64,000 bases of DNA from Novosphingobium sp. PC22D (GTDB lineage Bacteria; Pseudomonadota; Alphaproteobacteria; Sphingomonadales; Sphingomonadaceae), in the NCBI RefSeq assembly GCF_002556635.1, contig NZ_MWMO01000002.1, positions 558,001 through 622,000 on the forward strand, in the 5' to 3' direction. Made by a program: the position numbers and the translations under genes. The notes below the pieces were generated by a model that was given only the letters and a program-made list of their open reading frames with translations, did not search any database and was not told where the DNA came from. Below, piece after piece: positions 7,901-15,051 of this stretch; the stretch's first letter is position 1, and the number at the start of each line of letters is the position of its first letter.

Positions 7901-9436
7901 GTGGTGTGCGTGACCAAGCGCGACACACGAAATAACGAAACCCCGGGCGAGCAAGCTCGTCTGGAGGTTCTCGCGCGCTATCCGCGCGCCGCCCCCGACC
8001 TTCAGAGCCAGCTCGACCGGTTCGCGCGCCTCGCCGCGCAAATCTGCAAGGCTCCGGTCGGGCTTGTCTCGATCGTCGAACAGGACCGGCAGGTCTTCGT
8101 CGGAAGAAGCGGCACCGAATTGCTTGAAACGCCGCGCGACTGGTCTTTCTGCGCCCATGCGATGTTGCGCGACGACGCGATGATCGTGCCCGACGCCACC
8201 ATTGATGCGCGATTTCGCGATAACCCGCTGGTAACCGGCCAGCCGGGCATTCGCTTCTACGCAGGCCAGCCTCTCGTCTCGGCGGAAGGCATGCCGCTCG
8301 GCAGCTTTTGCGTCATCGATACCGAGGCTCGCGGCGATCTGACGCCCGAACAGCGCGAAGGGCTCGAAACGCTGTCGATCGCGGCGATGGGCCTGCTCGA
8401 AAAGGCGCGCGAAGAGAGCTCGAGCGAGGACTTCGCGCGATCCTCGAGCAATCGGATCACGGAGCTTCAGCAGCGCTTCGAATTTCTCAGCAATGCGATG
8501 CCGCAACTCGTCTGGATGACCGATGCGGAGGGCCGCGTCGATTACCTCAACCGTCGCTGGATCGAGTTCGTCGGGCTGCCCGCGGAAAAAAGCCTAGGCT
8601 CGCGCTGGCTCGATCACGTGCATCCCGACGATCGCGCGCATACCAGTCTCGCCTGGCGCGAGGCGACCGACGCCGGGCAACTCTACGAGACCGAATATCG
8701 CCTGCGCCATGCCGACGGCGAGCATCGCTGGGTACTGGCGCGCGGGATGCCGATGCTCCGCGAGGACGGGAGGCCATCTCGCTGGATCGGGACCTGCACC
8801 GACATCCACGAGCAGCGCGAGTCGGCCGAGAGGCTCGAAATTCTCTCACGCGAGCTCAATCATCGGATCAAGAACATCTTCGCGGTCATCGGCGGGCTGA
8901 TCAGCATGACATTGCGCGGCGCGCCGGAAATCCGCGAAAAGGGCAGCGAGTTGCAAGCCCGGGTCCTCGCGCTGGGGCGCGCGCACGATTTCGTGCGCAC
9001 CCATCGCGGCGAGGAAATCATGCACAAGGCCTACACCAGCCTGCAAGACATGCTCGCTGCCCTGCTCGAGCCCTATCAGGGCGGCGAGGTCATGCGTATC
9101 GAGATCAGCGGCGCCGACGTCCAGATCGACGATCGCTCGGCCACCCCGCTCGCACTGTACTTTCACGAGCTGGCGACGAACGCGGCCAAGTATGGAGCGC
9201 TCTCGACCGACGAAGGCGCTGTCAGCCTGACCCTGCGTCACGCGGACGACGATATCGTCATGATCTGGCAGGAGCGGGGTGGCCCGGCGATCGCTCAGAA
9301 CGCCGAGAAGGGTTTCGGTGCAAAGCTCATCGAGTTGAGCATCGGCCGCCAGCTCGGCGGATCGCTGGACTATGACTGGACGCCGGAAGGCCTGTGCGTC
9401 ACGGCCACCGTGCCGATGCGCTTGATGGCCCGCTAG
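7901..9436 (+). CDS. GAF-PAS HWE-family sensor histidine kinase
   Basis: The protein has 511 residues; GTG 7901 is used, but GTG 7904 or 7910 are equally possible because no clear ribosome binding site decides. An N-terminal GAF domain (about 25-175) contains RFYAGQPLVSAEGMPLGSFC. A PAS domain (about 190-310) contains LVWMTDAEGRVDYLNRRWIEF and the usual HPDDRA and PAC end. The HWE kinase follows, with His321 in ELNHRIKN, HELATNAAKYGAL and WQE in the ATPase domain. It has no membrane segment and is thus a cytosolic sensor. Kinases of this type phosphorylate PhyR or single-domain receivers, and both are encoded within 4 kb, so it is a likely GSR input. The signal is unknown. Confidence 0.9.
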   Translation: MVCVTKRDTRNNETPGEQARLEVLARYPRAAPDLQSQLDRFARLAAQICKAPVGLVSIVEQDRQVFVGRSGTELLETPRDWSFCAHAMLRDDAMIVPDATIDARFRDNPLVTGQPGIRFYAGQPLVSAEGMPLGSFCVIDTEARGDLTPEQREGLETLSIAAMGLLEKAREESSSEDFARSSSNRITELQQRFEFLSNAMPQLVWMTDAEGRVDYLNRRWIEFVGLPAEKSLGSRWLDHVHPDDRAHTSLAWREATDAGQLYETEYRLRHADGEHRWVLARGMPMLREDGRPSRWIGTCTDIHEQRESAERLEILSRELNHRIKNIFAVIGGLISMTLRGAPEIREKGSELQARVLALGRAHDFVRTHRGEEIMHKAYTSLQDMLAALLEPYQGGEVMRIEISGADVQIDDRSATPLALYFHELATNAAKYGALSTDEGAVSLTLRHADDDIVMIWQERGGPAIAQNAEKGFGAKLIELSIGRQLGGSLDYDWTPEGLCVTATVPMRLMAR

Positions 9437-9473
9437 CGCGGGCGCCGGGATCGACTGCGGGGCTAGTGCGGGG

Positions 9474-9749
9474 CTAGGCGGCCCGCTCCTTGTCCTTCCA
9501 GTGGCCCGACAGAAGATAGCGATAGACGCCCACGCAGTTGATCACGAGCAGGATCACGTTCTGCACGCCGATCCCCTCGGCATCATCGTCGAGAAAACCC
9601 CAGGCGATCAGCGCAATCGAACTGGTGACGAAGATGACGAAGGCAAAGCCGCTCCACTTGCGCCCGACGTTGAGCGAAAGGATGAAGGCGGCGAGCGCGG
9701 CGGCGCCGGCGCCGTAGTATTGCAGGGCTGTCAGGACAAAATCGCTCAT
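9474..9749 (-). CDS. Small membrane protein, three predicted TM segments
   Basis: The protein has 91 residues and no recognised family. Hydrophobic stretches at about 6-25 (TALQYYGAGAAALAAFILSL), 32-51 (WSGFAFVIFVTSSIALIAWG) and 62-80 (VQNVILLVINCVGVYRYLLS) suggest three membrane helices, with a charged C-terminal WKDKERAA in the cytoplasm. It is convergent with the HWE kinase and lies 85 bases downstream of the single-domain receiver on the same strand, so it may be the last gene of that operon. A weak EcfG-like site (GGAAC-N16-CATT) lies just before the start but misses one conserved base. Membrane topology is a prediction by eye. Confidence 0.7.
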   Translation of the reverse strand: MSDFVLTALQYYGAGAAALAAFILSLNVGRKWSGFAFVIFVTSSIALIAWGFLDDDAEGIGVQNVILLVINCVGVYRYLLSGHWKDKERAA

Positions 9750-9834
9750 GGCGCTTTAGCAATGCCGGAAAGGCCACGCAGTTCCCGAATTAAGTCAATT
9801 AACCTGCAATCCGCCGGGTGCGAGTGGTGATCGG

Positions 9835-10275
9835 CTAGACCTGCGCGCGTCCCACAACACTGGGCGGCGGCGTCTCGAGCCCCGCCGGGCGGGGCAGGCT
9901 GCCCGGCTCGACGGTTGCGAACGTCACGGCGTCGAGCACGTTCCGGTCGCAGAACGGCTTGCGCAGGACACCGACGCACGTCGGCGCCGGCGCACCGATC
10001 TGTGTTGGATTGGCGGTTGCGTATATGACGCGCGTATCGAACCGCTCGGACAGCAGCCGGGCGATCTCGGGGCCCGTAGGCCCGTCGCGCAGATTGAGAT
10101 CGACGAAGGCCACCTCGGGCGCTTCGCTCAAGTTCGCCAGCGACGCGAGATCGGCAACGGTGCCGATCACCGTGTGGCCACCATCAGTAAGTATGTCTTC
10201 GAGTTGAAGCGCGACGAGAAACTCGTCTTCGACAACCAGTACCTTGCAACCCGAGGACCCCAAAGCCCCCAACAA
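9835..10275 (-). CDS. Stand-alone receiver protein resembling the PhyR receiver domain
   Basis: The protein has 146 residues. TTG 10275 is the likely start because AGGAGG lies 10 bases upstream, inside the end of the sigma gene; no ATG or GTG is available. It has one receiver domain: acidic pocket VEDEF, phospho-acceptor Asp in VAFVDLNLRDG, Thr/Ala in IYATANP and Lys in VLRKPF. The wording (VEDEFLVALQLEDILTDGGHTVIGT) closely follows the receiver half of PhyR encoded nearby (VEDEPLISMQLEGLVSDLGH), but the sigma-like domain is missing. The proline-rich tail after residue 125 is unordered. It follows the second EcfG gene with 17 bases between. It may compete with PhyR for kinases or act as a phosphate sink; this is inference from similarity and position. 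Confidence 0.85.
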   Translation of the reverse strand: MLGALGSSGCKVLVVEDEFLVALQLEDILTDGGHTVIGTVADLASLANLSEAPEVAFVDLNLRDGPTGPEIARLLSERFDTRVIYATANPTQIGAPAPTCVGVLRKPFCDRNVLDAVTFATVEPGSLPRPAGLETPPPSVVGRAQV

Positions 10276-10285
10276 ACTCCGAATA

Positions 10286-10291
10286 CCTCCT
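10286..10291 (-). promoter_or_regulatory. Ribosome binding site fixing a TTG start
   Basis: AGGAGG, read on the minus strand, overlaps the stop region of the sigma gene and sits 10 bases before TTG 10275. It is the only strong Shine-Dalgarno sequence near the start of the receiver gene and implies translational linkage with the upstream sigma gene. Confidence 0.6.
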
Positions 10292-10292
10292 G

Positions 10293-10931
10293 TCAGGCAG
10301 CCAGGACGGGCAGATCGTCGGTATTCGCGATCTTCGCCAGCTCGTTGAAGAAAGCATCGATCGCCTCTCCGGTGAGGACGAAGTCGTGCCGGGAATCGGG
10401 TAGTTGGCCGGATTCGATGATCTTGCTCAGCATGGAACGCGCCCGGCAGATCCGGCTCTTCACCGTGCCTAGGGCAATGCCGCAGATATCGGCGATTTCC
10501 TCATAAGAGAGGTTCCCCGCCGCAACGAGGATCAGCGCCTCGCGATAGCTGTCGGGAATCGCGGACAGAGCGCGCAACGCATCGGCCAGCTCCACCGCGC
10601 TGTCCTGGCCCGCAGGGGCGCACAGGATGCGCTCGGCGGCGAGTTCGTCGTACTCGCCATGGAACCGCGCGCGGCGCGCTTCGCTGTAGAAATGGTTGCG
10701 CAGGATGGTGAAAGTCCAGGCCTTGAAATTGGTCCCCGCCGCATAGCGGTCGCGCGCGGCCCATGCCCGGAGCATGGCTTCCTGCGCGAGATCGTCTGCG
10801 CGATCACGGCATCCGCAAAGACCGCGAGCAAAGGCTCGAAGGTGGGGGGCGACTTCGCTCAGGGCGCGCTTGAAATCTCGATCGTTGAGCCTCGTGACGT
10901 GCTCTTGTTCGGTTTCGGCGACTGCCGGCAT
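10293..10931 (-). CDS. ECF sigma factor, second EcfG-type paralogue
   Basis: The protein has 212 residues starting at ATG 10931. Region 2 contains LRAFARGLCGCRDRADDLAQEAMLRAW and the linker leads to NFKAWTFTILRNHFYSEARR. Region 4 contains LPDSYREALILVAAGNLSYEEIADICGIALGTVKSRICRAR. These match EcfG (ECF15) sigma factors and parallel the EcfG encoded at 14349. A C-terminal extension of about 35 residues is not shared with the other copy. No NepR gene is attached to this one. Its own promoter is a full EcfG site 36 bases upstream, so it would be switched on by the stress response and could amplify it or select a subset of promoters. The receiver gene follows in the same operon. Confidence 0.9.
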   Translation of the reverse strand: MPAVAETEQEHVTRLNDRDFKRALSEVAPHLRAFARGLCGCRDRADDLAQEAMLRAWAARDRYAAGTNFKAWTFTILRNHFYSEARRARFHGEYDELAAERILCAPAGQDSAVELADALRALSAIPDSYREALILVAAGNLSYEEIADICGIALGTVKSRICRARSMLSKIIESGQLPDSRHDFVLTGEAIDAFFNELAKIANTDDLPVLAA

Positions 10932-10966
10932 GGGCGCTTCCCTTCCACTGTTGCTGTTGGGGGTAG

Positions 10967-10991
10967 AACGCGAAAGGGCGCGAATGGTTCC
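10967..10991 (-). promoter_or_regulatory. EcfG-type promoter of the second sigma gene
   Basis: On the minus strand GGAAC (10991-10987), 16 bases and CGTT (10970-10967) fit the EcfG consensus exactly. The ATG of the second EcfG gene is 36 bases downstream. This implies positive feed-forward control of one EcfG by the other, or by itself. Confidence 0.8.
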
Positions 10992-11069
10992 CGCATACGT
11001 GCAATCGTGCGCTTTACGCTGCGGCCCGGCGCCTCTCCAGCCAGTGCGCCGCCGCCTTTTCCATCCCGG

Positions 11070-11173
11070 AAAAAATTGAGGCCCCCGCACTCGGTGGGAG
11101 TGGGCGGGGGCCTCCGGGATCGGGTCACCACTGGTTTGCGGGGGGGGGGGGGGGGAGGGCCAGTGGTGATACG
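11070..11173 (-). ncRNA. Putative EcfG-controlled small RNA with C-rich loop
   Basis: Reading the minus strand, an EcfG promoter (11203-11179) predicts a start near 11173. The first structure is a perfect 10-base stem, TCACCACTGG (minus strand 11169-11160) pairing with its complement at 11134-11125. Its loop is CCCTCC followed by a long C run, 16 C in a row opposite the G tract at 11140-11155. A second 11-base perfect stem (11114-11104 with 11088-11078) follows, then AATTTTTT at 11077-11070, a canonical intrinsic terminator. No open frame with a ribosome binding site fits inside. A C-rich loop can pair with Shine-Dalgarno sequences, as known for CCUCC-type alphaproteobacterial sRNAs. Existence and role are inferred from promoter, stems and terminator lining up. 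Confidence 0.62.
11140..11155. repeat. Homopolymer tract of 16 G
   Basis: Sixteen uninterrupted G residues on the plus strand lie in the loop between the inverted repeats 11125-11134 and 11160-11169. It is the only such tract in the window. It may vary in length between cells or between sequencing runs. Confidence 0.85.
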
Positions 11174-11178
11174 TGTAG

Positions 11179-11203
11179 AACATCCTTCGTCTGGAAAGGT
11201 TCC
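11179..11203 (-). promoter_or_regulatory. EcfG-type promoter before the putative small RNA
   Basis: On the minus strand GGAAC (11203-11199), 17 bases and GTT (11181-11179) match the EcfG consensus apart from T in place of C before GTT. It is separate from the sigma-gene promoter at 10967-10991, and an intrinsic terminator lies between them. The expected product is therefore a short transcript. Confidence 0.68.
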
Positions 11204-11382
11204 GGCCCTGCGAAAATTCGCAAAGAATTTTTTCCGTGGTCTTTGTCTTACCTGTCCGCACATCCATATGTTAGCCGACCATGGTGGATGCTACTTCGCC
11301 GAATGCACAGATTGCCCGAGGGGCGCATCGCTCCTATGCGGGTGGGCATGCCGGTTGGCATCGCGCTCAAGATCAATCAAAT

Positions 11383-11407
11383 TGAACGCATCCTCGTTTT
11401 CGTTGTT
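11383..11407 (+). promoter_or_regulatory. Weak EcfG-like promoter before phyR
   Basis: TGAAC at 11383-11387, 17 bases, then GTT at 11405-11407 differ from the EcfG consensus by T for G at the first -35 base. The PhyR ATG follows at 11418, so any transcript would have a very short leader. phyR is often EcfG-controlled in alphaproteobacteria, but this site is imperfect. Confidence 0.35.
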
Positions 11408-11417
11408 TGAGGTTTCC

Positions 11418-12209
11418 ATGTCCGTTTCCGATCAAATCAGTGTCCAGCTCCCTTACCTGCGCCGCTACGCGCGCGCGCTCACAGGGTCGCAGCATTCAGG
11501 GGATGCCTATGTCCGGGCCACGCTGGAGGCGGCGCTGGCGGATCAGGAGTTGCGCAAGGCGATCGCGAACAGCCGCGCCGCGCTCTATGGCGCCTTCACC
11601 CGGATCTGGTCGACAGGCCACGTCGAGGAAGCCGACTCGCCCGGCGGCGCCGGCCTGCACGAAAACGCCGCCCAGTCGCGCCTCGCGACGATCGCGCCGA
11701 CCCATCGCCAGGCGCTGCTGCTCACCACGGTCGAGGAATTCTCGCGAGAGGAAACGGCCGAAATCCTCGACGTCACGCCCGACGACGTCGATGCCCTGGT
11801 CGCCCAGGCCATCGCCGAGATCGAGGGTGAGTCGACCACCGACGTGCTGATCATCGAGGACGAGCCGCTGATTTCGATGCAGCTCGAAGGGCTCGTGTCC
11901 GACCTCGGGCACACCGTGATCGGCACGGCCGCGACTCATGCGCAGGCGCTCGAACTGTTCGAACGCGCCCGCGCCGGCCTGGTGCTCGCGGATATCCAGC
12001 TCGCCGACGGCAGCTCCGGCATCGAGGCGGTCGAAGACCTGCTCAAGTTCGGCGACGTGCCGGTGATCTTCATCACCGCGTACCCCGAACGCCTGCTCAC
12101 TGGCGAACGTCCGGAACCGACCTACCTGGTCACCAAGCCGTTCCAGGAAGCCACCGTGCGCGCCGCGATCAGCCAGGCCCTGTTCTTCGGCTCGAGCCGC
12201 CCGCTCTAA
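11418..12209 (+). CDS. phyR: General stress response anti-anti-sigma regulator PhyR
   Basis: The protein has 263 residues. The N-terminal sigma-like domain (1-135) resembles EcfG but cannot act as a sigma factor: LPYLRRYARALTGSQHSGDAYVRATLEAAL as region 2 and THRQALLLTTVEEFSREETAEILDV as region 4. The C-terminal receiver (140-260) has VLIIEDEP, phospho-acceptor Asp192 in LADIQLADG, Thr in FITAYPE and Lys in VTKPFQ. Phosphorylation exposes the sigma-like domain, which binds NepR and frees EcfG. It is the central switch of the alphaproteobacterial general stress response and acts in the cytoplasm. It is convergent with a CHASE-HWE kinase and shares a strong bidirectional terminator with it. ATG 11418 is preceded by GAGGTTTCC, a modest ribosome binding site. 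Confidence 0.96.
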   Translation: MSVSDQISVQLPYLRRYARALTGSQHSGDAYVRATLEAALADQELRKAIANSRAALYGAFTRIWSTGHVEEADSPGGAGLHENAAQSRLATIAPTHRQALLLTTVEEFSREETAEILDVTPDDVDALVAQAIAEIEGESTTDVLIIEDEPLISMQLEGLVSDLGHTVIGTAATHAQALELFERARAGLVLADIQLADGSSGIEAVEDLLKFGDVPVIFITAYPERLLTGERPEPTYLVTKPFQEATVRAAISQALFFGSSRPL

Positions 12210-12228
12210 GCGCGGTTGCGACAGCTTT

Positions 12229-12272
12229 GCCGGACGGAGGCAAACCCCATTCGCGGTTTGCCTCCGCCCGGC
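12229..12272. terminator. Bidirectional intrinsic terminator between phyR and the kinase
   Basis: A 12-base perfect stem, CGGAGGCAAACC at 12235-12246 pairing with 12255-12266 around an 8-base loop, is extended by outer pairing of GCCGG and CCGGC. It lies in the 64 bases between the stops of two convergent genes. T content after the stem is low in both directions. Confidence 0.65.
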
Positions 12273-12273
12273 C

Positions 12274-13938
12274 TTATGCTTCCGGCTTGCGCCGCAACTC
12301 GAACGCACGGGTGGCGCGCACGGGGACTTGAAGGCGGCACCGAACGCCCCCCGGGAGGAACTGCAGATCGACGTCCGATCGCAGTTCGTGGGCGACGATC
12401 TTCTCGATCAGGTCACGCCCGAAGCCGCGCTTGGTGGGCTGCTTGACTTCGGGGCCGCCGGACTCGCGCCAGCAGATCTCGGCAAGACCCGGCGTCAGCA
12501 GCTTCCAGCTCACATGAATGCGCCCGTCGATCGTACTCAGCCCGCCGTACTTGGCGGCATTGGTCGCAAGCTCGTGGATCGCCAGGCCGAGCGACATGGC
12601 ATCGTTGGGCGCGAGCAGGATTTCGGGCCCCTCCATTTCGACGTGGCTCTCGTTGCCTTCCATGTAGGGGGCGAGTTCGCTCTTCACGATCTCGCCCAGC
12701 GGGGCGTTCGCCCAATCGCTTTGCGACAGCAGGTCGTGCGTGGCCGAAAGCGCCCTGATCCGGGCGGTCAGGCTTTCGGTGAAGTCGTCGAGATCGCGCG
12801 CCCGGCGGCGCGTCAGCGCGGCGATCGACAGCACATTGGCGAGCGTGTTCTTGACCCGGTGATTGAGTTCGCGCGTCAGCGAATTGCGGATCGAGGCCTG
12901 GTTCGTCAGCCACTCGAGCACCCGGCGGTCCTCCGTCGCGCGCTTCGTGATCAGTCGGCCGATCGCCATGACCAGCAGCGAGGCGATGATCCCGAAGAAC
13001 AGCGTGATCCGCGAAAGCGTGGAGAGCGTCGTGAATTTCTTGTCGCGCACGACGACGGTCCAGGAATGGTTGCCGACATCGAGGCTGCGCTCCTGCGACG
13101 CGCCAAGCTCGCCATTGGTGGCGTTGCGCGCCAGCAGGTTGTCCGGGGCGACCGAGCCGTCGTAGATCGCGACCTGGATATTCTCGTTGCTGTAAAGTTC
13201 GGCGGCCGAATCGAGGAAATCGCTCGCGCGGAACGGGCTGTAGATGAAGCCCTTCACGCGCTCCCCGCCGCCCGAGTTGATGACGACCGGCACGTAGATG
13301 AGAAAGCCGGCGGCATCGGGCTCGCCGCGGTCCTGGACGAGATGAACCTTGCCCGAGGCGACAGGCTTGCGCAGCTCCGCCGCCTTGACCATCGCCTCGC
13401 GCCGCACCGGCTCGGAATACATGTCGTAGCCGATCGCGCGGCGGTTCGCCGCCGTCAGCGGCTGCAGGAAGAACACCGGCGTCGAGAAGTCCTGCCCCTC
13501 GATCGGAGGCGGCGTTATCGTGAACCCGTCAAGCCCCTGCTCGCGCATCGAGAACTCGAAATAGGGCACGTCCTCGGCGCGCAGCAGCGGCGCCCAGCCC
13601 ATGCCGAGCGAGCCATAGAGGTTGCCGTTCGACTGCAGGTCGGAAACGAACTCGTTGAATTCCTCGGCCGAAACCTGGTCCTGCGTCGCGAACAGCGCCG
13701 CGCCGGCGCGCAGCAGGGCGATATTCTCGATGATGCGGCGCTGCAGCGCGCCGGAGATTTCCACCGAGTTGCGGTCGAGCTCGATCTGCCGGGTCTGGCG
13801 GTCTGCCCGCTCGATGGCGATGACCGAGACCGCGGTGCCGATGCTCGCAACGAGAAACAGCAGCAGCGGCCAGCCACGGGGATAAGTGTGGAACCATGCC
13901 TGCTTGCGAACGCGCTCGAGAAGAGCCTCGTCAATCAC
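12274..13938 (-). CDS. CHASE-domain HWE histidine kinase of the GSR locus (PhyK/PhyP-like)
   Basis: The protein has 554 residues with a GTG start at 13938. A transmembrane helix at about 23-42 (GWPLLLFLVASIGTAVSVIA) and another at about 310-330 (ITLFFGIIASLLVMAIGRLI) flank a periplasmic CHASE domain (about 75-270, with GMGWAPLLRAEDVPYFE and GYDMYSEPVRREAM). The HWE kinase carries His360 in ELNHRVKN, HELATNAAKYGGL and WRE in the ATPase domain. The position between phyR and nepR-ecfG is the usual one for PhyK/PhyP, the kinase or phosphatase acting on PhyR; which activity dominates cannot be read from sequence. It is driven from a symmetric EcfG promoter shared with nepR, so the sensor would be produced together with the sigma factor. 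Confidence 0.92.
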   Translation of the reverse strand: MIDEALLERVRKQAWFHTYPRGWPLLLFLVASIGTAVSVIAIERADRQTRQIELDRNSVEISGALQRRIIENIALLRAGAALFATQDQVSAEEFNEFVSDLQSNGNLYGSLGMGWAPLLRAEDVPYFEFSMREQGLDGFTITPPPIEGQDFSTPVFFLQPLTAANRRAIGYDMYSEPVRREAMVKAAELRKPVASGKVHLVQDRGEPDAAGFLIYVPVVINSGGGERVKGFIYSPFRASDFLDSAAELYSNENIQVAIYDGSVAPDNLLARNATNGELGASQERSLDVGNHSWTVVVRDKKFTTLSTLSRITLFFGIIASLLVMAIGRLITKRATEDRRVLEWLTNQASIRNSLTRELNHRVKNTLANVLSIAALTRRRARDLDDFTESLTARIRALSATHDLLSQSDWANAPLGEIVKSELAPYMEGNESHVEMEGPEILLAPNDAMSLGLAIHELATNAAKYGGLSTIDGRIHVSWKLLTPGLAEICWRESGGPEVKQPTKRGFGRDLIEKIVAHELRSDVDLQFLPGGVRCRLQVPVRATRAFELRRKPEA

Positions 13939-14018
13939 CGCTCAAAACCCCTGGCGATCATCTGTTCCCATGCGGCCCCGCGGGCCCCCTAGCCGATTTG
14001 ACAGCAACGTTAGAAGAG

Positions 14019-14047
14019 GGGAACATTGCCCGCATTCAAATGTTCCC
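14019..14047. promoter_or_regulatory. Perfectly symmetric bidirectional EcfG promoter
   Basis: GGGAACATT at 14019-14027 and AATGTTCCC at 14039-14047 are a perfect 9-base inverted repeat with an 11-base centre. Because of the symmetry, GGAAC-N17-GTT is present on both strands with the same 17 spacer bases. The plus strand reads toward nepR-ecfG and the minus strand toward the CHASE-HWE kinase. Each -35 overlaps the other's -10, so the two directions cannot fire at the same moment. Confidence 0.78.
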
Positions 14048-14170
14048 TTGTCAGGTGTCTCGCAATCGCCGCCGGTATTCCGACAGGGTCGGGCTAACCG
14101 ACAGAATGCGCGACGTAAACTTGACCGCCGGGTGGTCCTGCAGGCAAGTACCGCGGAAAGGGAGTCAGTC

Positions 14171-14356
14171 TTGAGCGATACCGAAGGACCCAAGGGGCCG
14201 GAGCGCAAGCCCGGGCTGCCCCCGGAGACCCGCAGGGACGGGGAACCGGGCTGGGCCGTGGGATTGCGCAAGCTGTACAATTCCGTGGTGGATGAGCCCT
14301 TGCCCAGCAGCTTCGACGATTTGCTCAAGAAGCTGGACGACGGCGAAGATGGCTGA
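14171..14356 (+). CDS. nepR: Anti-sigma factor NepR
   Basis: The protein has 61 residues from TTG 14171, which has a GGGAG ribosome binding site 6 bases upstream; a GTG at 14132 would add 13 residues but has no such site. After a disordered, charged and proline-rich start, the NepR core is clear: WAVGLRKLYNSVVDEPLPSS, then FDDLLKKLD. The two short helices clamp EcfG until phosphorylated PhyR competes for them. It overlaps ecfG by 8 bases, so anti-sigma and sigma are translationally coupled and made in fixed ratio. It is driven from the symmetric EcfG promoter about 125 bases upstream, giving autoregulation. Confidence 0.92.
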   Translation: MSDTEGPKGPERKPGLPPETRRDGEPGWAVGLRKLYNSVVDEPLPSSFDDLLKKLDDGEDG

Positions 14357-14915
14357 TCCTCACCTGGCGAACTACACCGACGAGGATTTCAGGGACGAAC
14401 TTCTGGCGACATTGCCGCATCTGCGAGCCTTCGCGCGCGGACTATGCGGCCGCCATGATTTCGCCGACGATCTCACCCAGGAAGCCGCGATCAAGGCCTG
14501 GACCGCGCGCGAGCGCTACCAGCCCGGCACCAACATGCGCGCGTGGACCTTCGCGATCCTGCGCAACCACTACCTGAGCGAACTGCGCCGCAGCCGCCGC
14601 CAGACCGATCTCGATGAAGGCGTCGCAGAGCGCCTGCTGGTGATGAACGCCGACCAGGAAGGTCCGCTGCACTTGTCCGACATGGAGGACGCCTTGCAGA
14701 AGCTCAATCCCGAGCGGCGCGAGGCGGTTCTGCTCGTCGGCGCGGGCGGGTTCACCTACGAGGAAGCCGCCGCGATCGCGGATTGCGCCGTCGGCACGAT
14801 GAAGAGCCGCGTTGCCCGCGCGCGCACCGATCTCGCAAAGCTGCTCGATAGCGATCCCGGGGAAGCGGCATCGCCAAAAAAGAAAGCCAAGTCCGGCTCG
14901 CGCAAGACATCCTAG
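14349..14915 (+). CDS. ecfG: General stress response ECF sigma factor EcfG
   Basis: The protein has 188 residues from ATG 14349. Region 2 reads LRAFARGLCGRHDFADDLTQEAAIKAW, followed by MRAWTFAILRNHYLSELRRS. Region 4 reads LNPERREAVLLVGAGGFTYEEAAAIADCAVGTMKSRVARAR. This is the NepR-linked sigma factor and therefore the primary EcfG; it directs RNA polymerase to GGAAC-N16/17-CGTT promoters, at least five of which occur in this window. A lysine-rich tail (PKKKAKSGSRK) is low complexity. It is coupled to nepR by overlap. The paralogue at 10293-10931 shares both regions but lacks a NepR partner. Confidence 0.95.
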   Translation: MADPHLANYTDEDFRDELLATLPHLRAFARGLCGRHDFADDLTQEAAIKAWTARERYQPGTNMRAWTFAILRNHYLSELRRSRRQTDLDEGVAERLLVMNADQEGPLHLSDMEDALQKLNPERREAVLLVGAGGFTYEEAAAIADCAVGTMKSRVARARTDLAKLLDSDPGEAASPKKKAKSGSRKTS

Positions 14916-15051
14916 ACAGCCGCGCCTGTCCGGATCGCGATGGCCGCTAACGGTCGGCTATCTTTGCCCAGGCTCCTTTCCTGTTCACGATGTTGCTGTA
15001 CAACGGTGGCGCTTCGGCTCGCGAAGCGCGCATCCGACGGTAGGGGGACCA

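Noticed and set aside
9750..9785. EcfG-like site before the small membrane protein (GGAAC-N16-CATT)
   Set aside because: The -10 lacks the conserved G, and the start codon would be only about 12 bases downstream. Too weak to call as a promoter.
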